NCBI GenBank assembly: GCA_963457665.1
Contig: OY735231.1
Coordinates: 32,741,702 to 32,805,701, forward strand
Direction of reading: 5' to 3'
Source: Thysanoteuthis rhombus
Lineage: Eukaryota > Mollusca > Cephalopoda > Oegopsida > Thysanoteuthidae
Length of the DNA stretch: 64,000 nt
How positions within the stretch are numbered: the stretch's first letter is position 1; the number at the start of each line of letters is the position of its first letter. A program made the position numbers and the translations under genes. Positions 1 through 43,895 of this stretch are shown here, one piece after another. The notes below the pieces were generated by a model that had not been told where the DNA came from, made no database searches, and worked only from the letters and a program-made list of their open reading frames with translations.

Positions 1-1537
1 TAAATGTTGATCTATTTGATAAGGAAGTAGGATTTTAGAAAAATTTATACTGCATGTTTGCAATTCAGATAATTTATATATTTTTATAATAAAGGAACAA
101 TACTTGGTTTTGAATAGTGGCTTATTTGTTGAAACTTCATGGAAGACAATGTTTTTTTTTATCTTGTGATAGACTTATTTTTTTCTTCCCTGGTTTTATT
201 CCTTTAACACATCTCTTAATACTTTGTCAACCATTCCAATAGAATCATTAATGTATTCATGGATAATATGGTAGCTTGTGGCTGTATTTTGGATGAGTAT
301 AGAAACAGTTTTATACACATCACAGCAAACAGTTTTTTTTTTTTTTTCGATGTTGGGTAATTAGACTAATTATACTAGACGTAGCATGTGGAAGACTTGC
401 CTAAGGCATAAATGTCCAGTTAAAGTGAAGAAGAAAAAGGGGGGGGGGGTTGACAAAATTGTTGTTGACTACTTGCTTGTAATGAGCTTAAAAAGGAAAA
501 CTCTATCCCCAGCTGATATTGAAAAGTGTTGACTTGGGAAAATCTTCTTGCGAATATTCTAAATTGGGAATTGTCATGAGAATAGAAGTATTATTCAAAC
601 TACCCAAACAAAACCTTTTCATTGTTGTGAGATCTGGCTTATAAAAAGGAAAAAACCTTATAACCATTGGGTGTTTTCCAGTGTTTTAGAGAAAGATGTC
701 TTCTGAATTGATCAAACTCTTAGTCTCTGCATAAATCAACTTCTCAAAGAATTGATTCTGTAGCAGAAAGTGAGAAGTGCAAAGATTTCTTGAGTAACAA
801 TTAACTTAAGATATCTTATCTGATCTCTGAATGGTTGAAATTTTGGGGAATCGCCTATATCTCTGGTATAATACAATTGTGGTTTAATATTTTGAGTCTT
901 GCCATATTACAAAAATGACTTGAAAGCTTACAAAAAAGGGCCAGTTAGTGTCACTTAGATCTTTGGCAGAACACAGATATTCTGATCCCTAGGCAGAAGT
1001 GGTGATCTATACATAAATCCTGTCAATTTTTACAGGTACTATTCTAGTATAATTAGTAATATAGAAATATTTTGCATTACGAAATGAGAGGTCTATAACA
1101 TGTGACTCTGATTACAGCAGCTGTTATAAAATTTCCTATTTAGAAAAAAAAAAAAAGAAAAAAAAAGCTGGTGCGGGAAGGGGTGCCCAACTTTCTCAAA
1201 GGTCATTTTTACTGAAATGTAAAACTGTTTAAAAGCTTTGAAAACTTGAGAAATGCTTCTGACATTCAAATCTGTATTGCTACGCTCCTTCCTTCTATTC
1301 ACAGTGATTGTAAAATTTGTAGCCAGTTATGTTGCCCTATATGTCAAAGTAGACCAATTGAAAATTGAACAATAAAAGTGTATAATACAATTAATATCAA
1401 TAAAAATTCTATCAATAATGTGTTTCTACCTTATCTCTTATTCATTTACTACACTGGTTATTCGTATTTCTTTTTCTATTTATTGATTCCCTCTTTTAGC
1501 GGCTTTAAAATTTTACACTTCTCCCCCAATGTAACAC

Positions 1538-1660
1538 GGTTGGCTGATGGACCCCAAAATATAAATCTTGCTCTAAAATGACTAGATTTTTATTGCAGCT
1601 CGTTTGTAATCCAGTTGGCTTCCTTGGACCACAACACCTGCATTGTAATGGAGACATTTG
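1538..1660 (+). repeat. Dispersed repeat family copy
   Basis: CGGTTGGCTGATGGACCCCA, AATATAAATCTTGCTCTAAA, then TTGGCTTCCTTGGACCACAA and CACCTGCATTGTAATGGAGA. Same order as 56838-56940. Confidence 0.65.
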
Positions 1661-4600
1661 TATTGTCAAGCAAAGATTTATGTAGATATTAGGAAAAATA
1701 TTGCATAGATAGTGATGTTACTGCTTGTAATCTATTTGCAGGAGTCAGATGCTCTTAGTTACATTGTTACACTAGGTATGGACATGAAATAGTTGTAATG
1801 AAGATTGACTCGTCTTCATTTTTTTTTTCCTTTTCTTTTTTTTTTCTCTAATGTGTCCATTCCACCAAAAATGCATGATTTAAAGACTGTTGAAACTATA
1901 TATAGGTACAGTAATAAGCCTAATGAAGAAAAAAAATCCTCTATTCTACAGAACAAATATCTGTTTTTCAGCATAATTTTGTTTCTTATTGATGCCCTCT
2001 ATTCATTGCAGAATTTTAATCATTTAAGTGAATATTGTTCTATGAAAATTTCTGATCAAAATTAAGCTAATAACTGTGTCAAGCTATGTACTTATTGATC
2101 CACCCTGGTTTTAATTTTCGTGTGGACATTTTTATTTTATTTTTATTTTTATTTTTTTTAAATTTTTTTTTTCAAATACTTAAGAATGTATCCTCGTATT
2201 GTTGATAGTTTAAAAATTATTGTTACCCCTTTAGAATGGTGAAGAAGGTATACTTGGAAAATTAATTTGAGTATGCATGCTACCTACTGAAATTCATGTA
2301 ACTGTAATTTTCCCTTTAAACTAGTTTATCTAATCTCTGTCTTCGTCTGTCTCTCTTTTAAACAGCTGATAAAATAATACTGAGTCATTGGTAATCAGTT
2401 TCAAAGAATTGGTTAAATCTGCTTTGTAATAACTATTATCTGCTGTTAAAAATGACTCTTTCCTATTTTCATTGGTAAGAGGGTAAAACTGAATAATTGA
2501 CACACATTCTTCGCATAATATGTTTATCATAAATTAAAATGGAATTTCATGCTTTTATCGATAATACTCCATGAACTTTTTCGTGCCACATATAAAAAGA
2601 ATGCTTTATGAATATAAATACATATAACCAGTTTATTAGACTCTTCATTTATGTATGACTTGTCTCTTTCAAATGATGTGTATGCCATATACGTGTATAA
2701 ATTTCTGCTAAATTTTTAATTGGAATTGAACTATTGCCTGAAATTCTTTCAATCTTAAGACTTGATTCTATAAACCTTGTGGATAATGTCTTTAAAATAA
2801 TTTTCAAAATACTTGTGACTTTATTCAAATTGAAGGTGTTTTTCTTCAATTAGCTGTTTCTGTTTGAAATGATCATTTTAAATGGAATAGATTTATACAT
2901 AGAACTTTCCAGCAAGATAATTTACTGCTTATACTCTGTTAGACTTGTTACAATCAATACAGAATATTTTCTGATACTTGTGGTATTTGACAGAAAATGA
3001 ATCCTGTTTTATAGCTAATCTTTGCTTTGCTATGACAGGATTTAAATAAGCCATTGTGGATTTTTCATCTGTAGTTTATTTAGCCTTGGGCTTATTTGTC
3101 TGCATCTGATTTGATAACAACAGCTGATATATCATATCAGACGATTATTGAGGTTAAATGATTTTCTTGGTACAAGTAAAGTAATGTGATCCCTTGTACA
3201 GAGCTTTATTTTTATATCCCATATCACAATGATTGTGGTTCCAAGCACTAATTAATTTATTTTGAAACACTGAAAGTGTTACAATGAGAATAAATCCCAA
3301 GCAGTAATTATTACTTTAATTTGAAAACCAATTTAAGGCATTGCAATGAAAATGAGTCCTGAAATGATTTTCAAGCAGTAATTATTGATTTATAATAATA
3401 CAATTACAATTAAAGACGTAACATACCATTGAGAAATGTGTGTCTATATAATCACAGTTAGGGTTACATGTTGAAAAGAAAATGAAAAAAAACTATTGCC
3501 TCAGAGATAATCTCTTGCTGTGGCAAGATAGACAGCACCATATAAGCTCTTTTCCATGTCAATACTTCACTTCCATCATCAATCCATCGCATGTGCTACA
3601 TCTAGGAATTTCACCGCAAAGAACGCCCCTATCGCATTAAATCTTTTGCAGAGTTTAAATTGGCACAATGCCAAGAGACAATAGTCATTTTCACAGTTGT
3701 ATGTATAAGAAAATAAGTATCTATTAATAGCTCTATAGCAGGGACCGGCTATAAGTTACTATCAATAGATCTAGCCTGGACCGCACTTCTGGAATTTGAA
3801 AATAAAGCGATAGTTCTGAAGGAGAGACTGCACTTTTCACTTTTTTTTTTAACAGGGATTACACTACTTGGAGCATTTTCTTTTTAGTTATGACCTTTTT
3901 AATCATCACTATGGTGAATTACTGGAATTTCTTGAGACACAGAGTGTCTGATTTTGATTCTGATTAGTAAGACTCAGAATTACTGCTTTCATTAAAAACT
4001 TGCAGATTATTTTAACTACTTCTCCCAATAACATAATTTTTTTTTTTTTTTTTTTTTTTTAAACAATGCATTGGGGCTTTGTATATTTTTTTTATCAGTT
4101 CAGTATTTTTCAGTTAGTGCTCTAAGGGGAAGGGATATAAACATTTTTGATTTTTTTTTTTTCTCTTTTTTTCCCCTGTGTGTTTTCTAGCATAAGAGTT
4201 TTTTAAGTGAATTGTACTCTAAGTATTTTGTTGGTTGCATTGAAAATTCGTTATTGTTGCTATTGGCAGGTGTGTTAGTTTGTCTATACAAAGAAAGGGT
4301 ATAAATAATAGATTAATAAAGATGTTGCATGCATCCAATCATAAAGCCACCTAGTCATCAAATGAAAGATGTATATAAATAGAATGACTAACACAGAAAG
4401 AGCAAAATAAGGCTCATCTAATTCTTTGAAAAAAAAAAAAACAAACTCATAGTATAATCAATATTGTTAAACATTGGAATTGAATAGAAAAAAAATCTAT
4501 TGTAATTGTTTTGTTAGTTAGTGTATCTTAAATTTAAAAAAAGAAAATAACCAGCTGTTTAGTTTGGTACACTTCATTCTCTGGATGGTCATTTAAAATT

Positions 4601-5879
4601 TTCCCCATTTTTTTCCCATTGAAATTGTGTACTCTTAAAATCTATATTGTTTAAGGTTATAATCACAATTTAAAAACCATTATGTATGATATTTATGCAC
4701 ACTGGACTAATGAGCAAAAATTCAGTTCTTTATCTAATTCAAGGATGACAAATCTTTGCCATGCAGGAGACATAATTTTTTGTTATTTAAAAAAAAAAAA
4801 TTCTTTTATTTAAAAAGAAAAAAATGTCAGCCTTTCAATGAATTTGCTGTATTCTCTCCCCACAAAATATTTTGTAAAATACAAATACAAAAATGATAGT
4901 CTGCTGCTCAAAGATTCACATGGGCACGTGAGAGAATTTAAAAAAAAAAACAAACCCAAAACAAAAGGTTTTTTTAGATTATCACCATTGTGGGTACATG
5001 CGTTTGAAAAGGTTCACCATCCTTGAAGTTCATTTATGTAGGAGTAAAAATGCTGTTTTCAATCTAAAGTTGAATGGCCTACATAAAAGTATCATAGAAA
5101 TTTTAATGGGTGAATTTTAAATCCTTGAAAAGACTGCCTTTCATGATTCGGAGCAGGATGCAAAATTGTATTAAAACAATTACTTTGACCTCATTTCGTG
5201 ATAGCTGCACACAGTTGTTCTTCTATCATCTTCGAAGCAATCAGTCGATTGGCAATATTAGATAAACTATGACACTAGAAAAAGCTCATGGCTACTCTTA
5301 TTTCTGTTTATGTATTAGTGAGTTTTGTTACTGATATAGTTTTATTTTATTTTATTTCATTTTATTTTTTCATTCTGATATTCAGTTTTAAATTTATTGA
5401 TAGATGAATATTAGACTTTACACAACTGCTTTCAGTTTGTTTTTATTTGTGAAATTTCAAAAATATAAACTTCTACTTTGCTAGTGAATGAATTTCACAG
5501 AACAGCTTAGGAAAATGCCGAGGCATTGTATTACAGTTATGACTTTTCCCTTTAATTAAGGAAACTAAATCCTATTCCCTTTGGCCTATACGTGCAGGTT
5601 GCTAAGTATAGATATCAAAGAATATGTTAAGTACAGATTATGAAACTCACACATGTTCCAGTTTTACAATTGCATTTCTGAACCTGTTGGTCACTCTTAG
5701 TTCATACACATTAGCAATTCATTTTAGTCCAAAAGTATTAAAAGTAAGGAAATACTGGTATATATTTTTTTTTTTTTTTTGAACTGAACATTTGAAGTAT
5801 CATTGGATGCAATTGACTTGTAATAATCAGAAACCGTCAAAAGTTGAGAGTTTACCCTTTGTTATTGTTTTTATCCCCC

Positions 5880-6140
5880 CCCCGTTCTTGGGGGAGAGGG
5901 TCCAAATTACAATGTAAGTTCTTGCTAGATTGGTCCCTTAGTTTGTGTCTGGTAGCATTCACACATATTTTTTTAAAAATCCGGACTTTTTTAAAGGGTC
6001 ATTGGGGCACCACTCAACAAAAAGCAAGAGGAGTAGCTTATTCATTGATCACCACTTTTTTTAATTGATCACCCCCAACATGGCATGCTCCCAAAAGACA
6101 TTGGTCACATGAGTTTCTATTGAGTGACCAACTAGACCTG
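5880..6140 (+). repeat. Diverged direct repeat, copy 1
   Basis: Shares the order of GATTGGTCCCTTAGTTTGTG, TTATTCATTGATCACC, a C-rich run, CATGCT.CCAAAAGA and ATTGAGTGAC with 7130-7410. Same orientation, about 1.25 kb apart. Looks like a dispersed element or local duplication. Confidence 0.75.
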
Positions 6141-7129
6141 TTTTTAATTTCATTGTACATGGTAACCATCACAATATTTTAATGGGAGGGATATTTATCT
6201 ATGAAATCTTTCTGCATGGCTTCTGTTCTTCGAAGAGAAGTAATCCTTGGATTTAGATTACCTCACTCACATATCTTCAACAACAAATGATTGGAAAATT
6301 GACCAATCAGTGTTTCTTCCTGGTAGGTTTACTTATAATTGCATTAGTGAATAAGTTCTAAAAAGTTTTCAATTGAGATTGTATTTGATATTTGAACAGT
6401 ATCGAATCACCATTGCCCCACAAATTGTCTGACCAACCTGCCAAGTGGACTACAGAATCTTGTCTTTGAGTGCCTGTGTGTCTCCAGGCTCTCTTGGTCA
6501 TATTTGGAGGCTACAGCTTTGAAAATGTGCATGAGTACACCACTAGGCATCATCTAAATGTGTGTGTGTTTGTTTTTTTTTTTTTTTTGTTTGCATCTTT
6601 GGGTCTCTATGGTCATTTTTGACCAAGCAACAATGCCCAAAATTGAGATCATTATTTGAAAGCATGCAGGCAATAATCTTAGTTATATTAGAAACCGTCA
6701 ACCAAAAGTTCAACATATTTTTCAGATAATTAGTTCTGGTACATGTGTGGGCCATGTAGATTCACTTATGTAAGGTAGGAATATTTATACCCAATTTTAG
6801 AAGACAGGTTGTTTCTTACAGATAAGGCCTAGGGTGTTGAATATTAGCCTAACTTAATTGTAGGAAATTGTATAAAAGGAGACATTGTAACAGTAATGGT
6901 TGCTTCATATGTTTTTGATATTGATGTTTCCCATTAGTTGTCCTACCAAAGTGGGAGTATCTTGGACAAATATTAGAAACCTTCAACCAAAGCTGTCAAT
7001 ATAGCTTTCCTCAGTTTTTAAGTGATTCTGCTTGGCTACCTATGTATACGTCATGAATTAATCCACACCAATGAAGCTAGAGAGCTGGAAATTTAAACAT
7101 CAAGAGAAAACATTTTTTTTTTTTTTTTT

Positions 7130-7410
7130 TTTTCCAAATTACCCTGAAAAATGAGTCTGGGGGCTACGTACAATGCAAATTTATTCTTAATTGGTCCCTT
7201 AGTCTGTGTCTGGGAACATTCCTGCTTATTTATTTGAAAATTCAGAATTTCTAGCGATCACTGCCCAACAAAATGTGAAGGAAAACACTTATTCATTGAT
7301 CACCCCTTTTCCAATCTCCTATTAGATCACCCCCCCCCCCCAATACTGCATGCTACCAAAAGATGTTTGTCATGTGACAGATTCCATTGAGTGACTAGTC
7401 TGGCCTGCTG
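7130..7410 (+). repeat. Diverged direct repeat, copy 2
   Basis: Counterpart of 5880-6140, with AATTGGTCCCTTAGTCTGTG, TTATTCATTGATCACCCC and CCATTGAGTGACTAGTCTGG. The C run at 7331-7342 and the T run at 7111-7132 sit in the same relative places as in copy 1. Confidence 0.75.
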
Positions 7411-7459
7411 CTTTCATAATATTTCAAACCTTTGATTTTGTTTGATTTATTGATTCATA

Positions 7460-7790
7460 GTCCACTTGGATGGTAATGGTTAGCATGCCTGCCTCACACA
7501 CCCGGAAGGTTATGGGTTCAATTCCCAATGCAAGTGAAGAGCGTGGAAAACTCTTCGTAAGATAAATTTCCCTATGCACTCAGCAGCTAATTGAATTCAC
7601 TCCAGGCTGTGTGATGTCTTATGGTCACTTGCTCCTTGGGATGAAAAGCGAGCATGATGTCTCCCATCTTCCAAGATGTCTGGCCAACATGGAAGATTAT
7701 GGCCAACTGAAAATAGGTTATGCATTCTGCTACGTAGTGGAGTGAACATTTATTATTATCATCACTATTGTAATAACAATTATTACATTA
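7460..7790 (+). mobile_element. tRNA-derived SINE
   Basis: Pol III A box-like GGTAATGGTTAGCATGCC (about 7473) and B box GGTTCAATTCC (7515-7525) spaced as in tRNAs, followed by about 200 bp of tRNA-unrelated body ending in ATT/TTA-rich tail (7745-7790). Not a functional tRNA: no closing acceptor stem is evident. Confidence 0.7.
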
Positions 7791-8340
7791 TTTCCAAACA
7801 ATATTTTTGTTGGATATTTATAAAATGTTTGAAAAATGTACGAAATAGGTACTTGTGTTGATTGAAATCGTTTAAGTAATTTTCAACAACATTCAATTTT
7901 AAAAATTCATGAAAATGTCAGACTAGGAGTTCAAAATAAAAAACAAGTACGTGTCCCCTGTTGTAACATGGCTGTTGTGTAAGATAAAACAATATAACTG
8001 AGCTAGATCTAGCTATTTTGGGATTCACTACATCCATGCTTTAACGTGAACCTTGTTATAAAGTGGGAGGTCTGTATTGTACAGTGATGCTTGTAATTTG
8101 AGACCTTTAGAATATCTTTTTTTTTTTTTTTTTTTTTTTTTCCTCTAATATTAAGATAATATTGAATTTCAGGTTTTCTAATTAAGGGATGTTTAAACCA
8201 ATGCCTGCTAGGTCTTGTCTGATAATAACAATTATTGTGTACAAGTTGACCAAGATTTTTGCTCAAAATTTTGGTTTAGGCCTATACTTTTTATATATTC
8301 TAAACTTGCCATATAAGTTAATCCCCAGTTTATAAAAGAT

Positions 8341-8390
8341 TTTTATTTTTTATTTTATTTTATTTATTTATTTATTTATTTATTTTTAGG
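8341..8390. repeat. (TTTA)n-rich microsatellite
   Basis: TTTTA/TTTA units over about 50 bp, roughly 290 bp before the first WWP1 exon. Confidence 0.9.
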
Positions 8391-8680
8391 CTTAAAAATT
8401 CGACTTGCATGCCAAGATCTATGGTAACCTCTTTTATGAGTGACTAGATTACATAGAGCCATTTCTTCAAACATTTTACAAAGGGAAAATAAAACTCACT
8501 TTGTCACTTTGAAAATATCTTTCTGATATTATGTTCAATGTTATCTTCTTGTTAATCACATGAAATGAAATTAAAATCTAAAATAAAATCATAAAATTGC
8601 TTAAAAAAAAAAAAAAAATTCTGATCTCTTTCATCACAAAAGTTATCTTTGCATAACCTTTGACATTCTTTTTTTTCCAG

Positions 8681-39050
<30,370 letters not shown>

Positions 39051-41387
39051 ATGGGAAGAAAGAAGCGCCTTCTCCACTGGCCACTCTTTATCTTCTGCCT
39101 TCTGCCCTTTATGACTATGTATAAATTTTATAGAATCAAAAAAAAAGGAAAAAAAAAACTTTTTTTTAATTTTTTTTTTCTTGATCGTTTCCAGCCTTAA
39201 AAAAAAACCTTCACTGGTAGCAGCAGCAAGAAGATAACAACGCAATAACTGATTTAAAAATTTTTTTCTCCTCTTTCCTTGTCCCTTAATCAGCCACAGA
39301 CTAATGACGAGGAAAAAGGTTTCTGATTTAATTTTTAATTCTTTTGCCAGAATTCCTTTTTTTTCTTTTCTTTTTTTTCCTTGTTTGTTTGTTTGCCAAT
39401 GACGTTGCAGAACCAGCATTGTAGATCTGTGACAGACAGCAGGAGTGGACCCTGTATCATGTGGCTTGTTTTTGAGGGTTGAACAAAAGAAACTGTTGTC
39501 ATTAATCTAAAAAAAATGAAAATGGTTAGGTGTCGAGGTTTAGTGGCTTTATATAAAGAAAAAGTTCTTTTGAATCCTATATTCGAATAGACACTGATGA
39601 ACGGGATAACTGGCTCCTCCGTCAACAATTTCTGTGGATTTTATTGTACAAAAAATTTTGAAATATTTCTGCCAGCATCTGCTCCAGTTCATGTGACTCT
39701 ATGACCTGGCGTAAACTCCCTCTTTACTTACTGCTATCTCCGTCTTCAGCTGTTAGTGAGTAGATGGCCAGTGCAGTTGCAAAGGTGAAATAGATTATTT
39801 CTGCTTACCACTTTCTTCCAGAAAGATGATGGGAGTATTTATGATGCAGTGATGTTGACGACAGGAGTTATAGTTCCATGCACCGCACAGTGACAGAATC
39901 TCTTGGGTCTGTGTGTGCATCTATTGGTGCCTTTTTGAGTGGAGTCAAATCAGAGCACACTTTAATATAGTCAATGTGCAGCACTTGCCCCAGTGTGCAG
40001 TTGGTCATGACAGCAGATTGTGACTCTATGTAACTGTGTGAATTCCTGGCTCTTTTTAAGAGAACACTGCTTATCCTTGTGATCACTCTTTCTTCCTTTG
40101 CTAGGTGATATTAGTAACAAGTAACTCAGTGATAAAATTCAGATATTTGTAGAGTAATCTAGATTCACTTGGAATTAAAAAGATCTAATGGAATTTTTCT
40201 TTTACAAAGAAGTTGATTCATACAATCTTTGCGGAGGTATTGCTCCTACTAGAATGAAAAAAAAACTGAATTGCAAGACAACTAGAGCCAGTTTTATGTT
40301 GGTTATACTGAATGTGTGTTATGTTAGTTCTTGGATGGGTTGGTCCAGAAAATGGTTGAATAGTTTCAGACATGATACATTGTAAATTGACTCTCATGCA
40401 CTGTGTATGCAATGCCCATTGATTGGATAACAACAACATCAAAGATGATCCTTACTGCTGCTATATCTTTCTCTGTCAGCTTAACTGATAATTTTTATTA
40501 AGGAGATTCTAAGTTTATCTTATTTTAACCTTTTTTTTTTCCTGGCATTTTTTCTTACTGATTTGTCTTCTCTCCTTGATTTCATCTTCCCACCTCATTG
40601 ACAAATGTAGAAACATTATTGAATGTTTAATGTTGGGAACTGCAAACACTGTTTCTGCTCCCCACTCACCACCACCTCTGCCTGGCAATTTGCCTGCTCC
40701 CAACCTGCCAGAATGGACCTGCTGGCTCTACAATTGAATATACTTGTTAATATTTTTATCAAACCGTCTCTTGGGAATTCTTATATTAAAATTCTGCTTG
40801 AAATATAATTGAATGGTTAGAAAGTTGGACTTTTATGGAACACTATTTAAAAACAAACATAAAAAAATGTTGATAAATGATTTGGTAGAGAGTATATGTG
40901 ACTGGTATGTATTGTGTGGTGGACAAAATTGTAGATTTTTTTCTTTCCTATTCAAGAATATTTGTTTTCATTTTCCTTTTTCTTGTTTCCTTGCCAAAAT
41001 GGTAAAGACATGTTCTAGTGTCTGGATATCTTTGTTGATATGAAGGAGAGTTTAAGGAGGGGGATTTTCATCTTCCTATTTTTCTGGCTAAGGATCTTAC
41101 AAAGGCCTTAAACATGTTTCCCACTCCTTCATTGGATTGTTTTATTTACAACAGTTTTTCAAACCAGTCCAAGTCCATTAGATTATCATAATGTACAAAT
41201 ATTAAACACTTTACCCCACTTCCCCTCACCAAAGTAACATTCTTTGTTTTGTTTTTTGTTTTTCTCAAGATTTCATGGGTTGATAGGGGCCAATGTTGCT
41301 TCCTCTTTTGAAATTAATTTTTAAAATAAAACATGAAAATGAGGGGTTGCTATTCATTTAAATTTAGCTTAAGTTTACGCCTATGTA

Positions 41388-41393
41388 AATAAA
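41388..41393 (+). promoter_or_regulatory. Candidate proximal poly(A) signal pair of WWP1
   Basis: AATAAA at 41335-41340 and again here, 53 bp apart, followed by a T-rich stretch (TTTTCTTTCTTTTT at about 41400). Would give a 3' UTR of about 2.3 kb. Confidence 0.35.
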
Positions 41394-41934
41394 GTGAAAA
41401 TTTTCTTTCTTTTTAAGCAATTTTATTTGCTGTGCTTCAACTTTTCCGGCACAATTTTTTCTCCTTTTAATGATAAGTCATTTTAAAACTATGTTTTTAT
41501 TGACCACTGTCTAACAAAAATATTTCACTGTGCGCCCCATTTATTACTTTATTATCAAAGAAGACAATCCCAACTGAAAAAAAAAAAAAAAAAAAAAAAA
41601 CAGACTGGGGAAAAAATTTAAAGTTTTTCTTGAATTTAAAGATTAAAGAACTGAACAAAAATGTTTAGAGATGTTTGCTTGAACTTCATTTAAAAAATTT
41701 TTAATGTCTTTTTTATAGATATTTTTCTTTTTCTGTTTAAAGAAAAAAAAAAATTTACTCTACTTGTTTTCTTTAGATTTTGATTTATTATGTGGGCTAA
41801 GACTTTTGGGAACTACACCCACCTTTTTTCTCAAAATGTTTGGCATATGAACTTTCAATAATTATCCATTTTAAAAATTGCTGCTGATTTGGGGGGGAAA
41901 AAAGATTCAGTGATTAATAACTAGAGGTTGGTAT

Positions 41935-42055
41935 TGAACCTCTGTCCCCAGACTCGCTTGATTTCCAAAATTGACACTATTCCTATGCCTGTTTTGGGTA
42001 AGTCTGATATAAAGCTTGAATTATCTCCCCTTCAGGTCAACTCTGGCAACCTTAC
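41935..42055. mobile_element. hAT-like MITE remnant in WWP1 3' UTR
   Basis: Right end GGTCAACTCTGGCAACCTTA with inner ATTATCTCCCCTTC and central CCTATGCCTGTTTTGGGTAAG, as in the copy at 13013. Left end is eroded. Confidence 0.6.
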
Positions 42056-43889
42056 TATGGCTCACTTCTATAACTATGGAAAATTTCAGTATACTTTATT
42101 TGACTAGAAATCCATTAAATGCTGGTAAATAGGTTAGTTTTACTTACTGCAAGGCCATTGGCTATATATCTGTAGCTGATGTCTGCAAGTAAATAATATT
42201 TGGATATTGTGGTAGCTATCTTCCGATGGGCTGTCAGATCATTTTACTGTGTTTAGGTAGAGATGACTGGAGGGGGGAAAACTGACCTGTTCAAGTTGAA
42301 ACCTATCCAATTTTATTGTGGGTAATTAGAAAAGATATCTACCATTGTGGCTTGAATTTTCTCTAATCTTTTCTACGAAATTCAAGGTTGGAGTATTTAG
42401 CCAGGAAACTTTCCCGCCACCTTTGTGTGTATTGTTTCCCCTGAAACATCTGCAAATCTTTTACCTGTTGCCCTTATAGCAGCCTCTCTGATAAGTTGAT
42501 AACAGAATGGTCTGCTCTTGTGTTGTTTGCCACACAGATAAAAACCTTAGTGAATGGTATTAGATGTTTGGTTCAGTATTTGGTCAATGCAGGAATGCAT
42601 AGATGTGTACATTTGAGTTTGTGCATGTAATATTCATTTGAAATATGATTGCTGTTCCAAAACTTGTCAAATGACACTTATACTTGATTTATGTCTAAAA
42701 TGTCTAGCAATCTAGATATTCCCTTTTTTTTTTTTTTTACATAGTTTTTTTTTTCTTCCTGCATAGACTGAATTTCTGAGAACTACTTAAATGACAATAC
42801 CAGATATAATGTATACTGATGTTACCGGCTCTTTTAGTGTTGGCCTAGAATCTGTCATAATATTTCTTTTGGGCTTTTCTCTTTACAGAAAAGAGAGTAG
42901 ATATAACATTCTTTGTTTTTTAAAAAAAAATCTTTTCTATTTTTCTTTTTTCTTTGAAAACTAAAAATGTAAATATGTATAAATTCAAGTTCCTCTTTAA
43001 TTGTGAATACCAAATTTAGCCAAAATCATCTAGGTCCAGTCAACATCCCATGCTGACATTTAACTCAATACTTCTGAGAACTTCTGTTGTTCGAAAGGGA
43101 GTCAAGTCCTCTAGACCATCTTTGACCCTCTTAATTTCAAGTAAGATTTCAATGTTCTGGTGGGTTACTGTAGCCTCTATTTTGAAGAAAAAAAAAAAAA
43201 AATTATTCCATTAATTTTCACCTTAAGGCACCCCTCAGGTATAATGGATGACTAGAAAAGCAACAAGTTGCACTCATTACCATTTGTCAAGCATGGTCTG
43301 CTGCTAGCTGGTAAATAGTAAGTTTTCCAATAGAAAACTGGGGGAAAAGAAATGTAATCTTGGTATGTAATTGGAATTGTTGATATATCTTTATATAAAT
43401 ATATAGGGGCAAGGAGGGTGTCTCGGAAATTTAAAAAAAAACCAAAAAAAAAAACCCCGAAGTTTTAATCTCTCAAAGGTTCCAACAACCAGAAGCAATT
43501 TAAGATGAAAATTTCTGTTTCTTTTCTTTCTTTTTTTTTTTTCTTTTTCTTTTTTCATTCCTCTTCTAAAAGATGTGTGTGGTGTGTATGTGCAAAATCC
43601 TGTGAGAGTCCTGTTTTACTAATACTGTCCTTAGACAAGTTACTCTATCCTCTTTGTGTTTCTCTCTCATAAATTAAGGTACTTTGAACAAAAGTGCAAA
43701 CAAGAAAGAAATAAGTTGAGAAAATTTCTTGACATTGACCCCCCTCCTCCCTCTGTCAGTCCCTCAGCTGTATATACTTTAATAAAATAACCACCACCAC
43801 CACCGTCTTGCTTCAGTTCTGCATAACTGTGCTCTTATTCTTCTTGAAGGCTGGCTGCACTCTGTGGTGGCTGGTTTTCTCAGATTTCT

Positions 43890-43895
43890 AATAAA
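43890..43895 (+). promoter_or_regulatory. Candidate distal poly(A) signal AATAAA of WWP1
   Basis: AATAAA in TTTCTAATAAAGAAATG, followed within 30 bp by a T-rich tract (CAGTTTTCTTTGCCTTGC), the arrangement of a cleavage signal plus downstream element. Another AATAAA lies at 43781-43786, so this cluster marks a probable 3' end. Confidence 0.45.

Larger units (their letters stand above)
1..8680. other. Noncoding DNA upstream of the first visible WWP1 exon
   Basis: No exon with C2 N-terminal features was found on the + strand. Probably the first large intron(s) and possibly upstream sequence. Holds many T runs (for example 4039-4060, 7111-7132, 8119-8141), a pair of diverged copies (5880-6140 and 7130-7410), a tRNA-derived SINE (7460-7790), a (TTTA)n tract (8341-8390) and one member of the TTGGACCCCAACACCTGCAT repeat family (1538-1660). 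Short ORFs here show no family resemblance. Confidence 0.6.

Noticed and set aside
5893-5913. AAATTACAATGTAAGT as a possible donor of the missing WWP1 first exon (frame ...SKLQ)
   Set aside because: It lies inside a repeat also present at 7.1 kb, the joined peptide would lack the C2 first strand, and no start context supports it.
7473-7545. Functional tRNA gene
   Set aside because: A and B boxes are present but there is no paired acceptor stem or plausible anticodon arm, and about 200 bp of SINE body follows.
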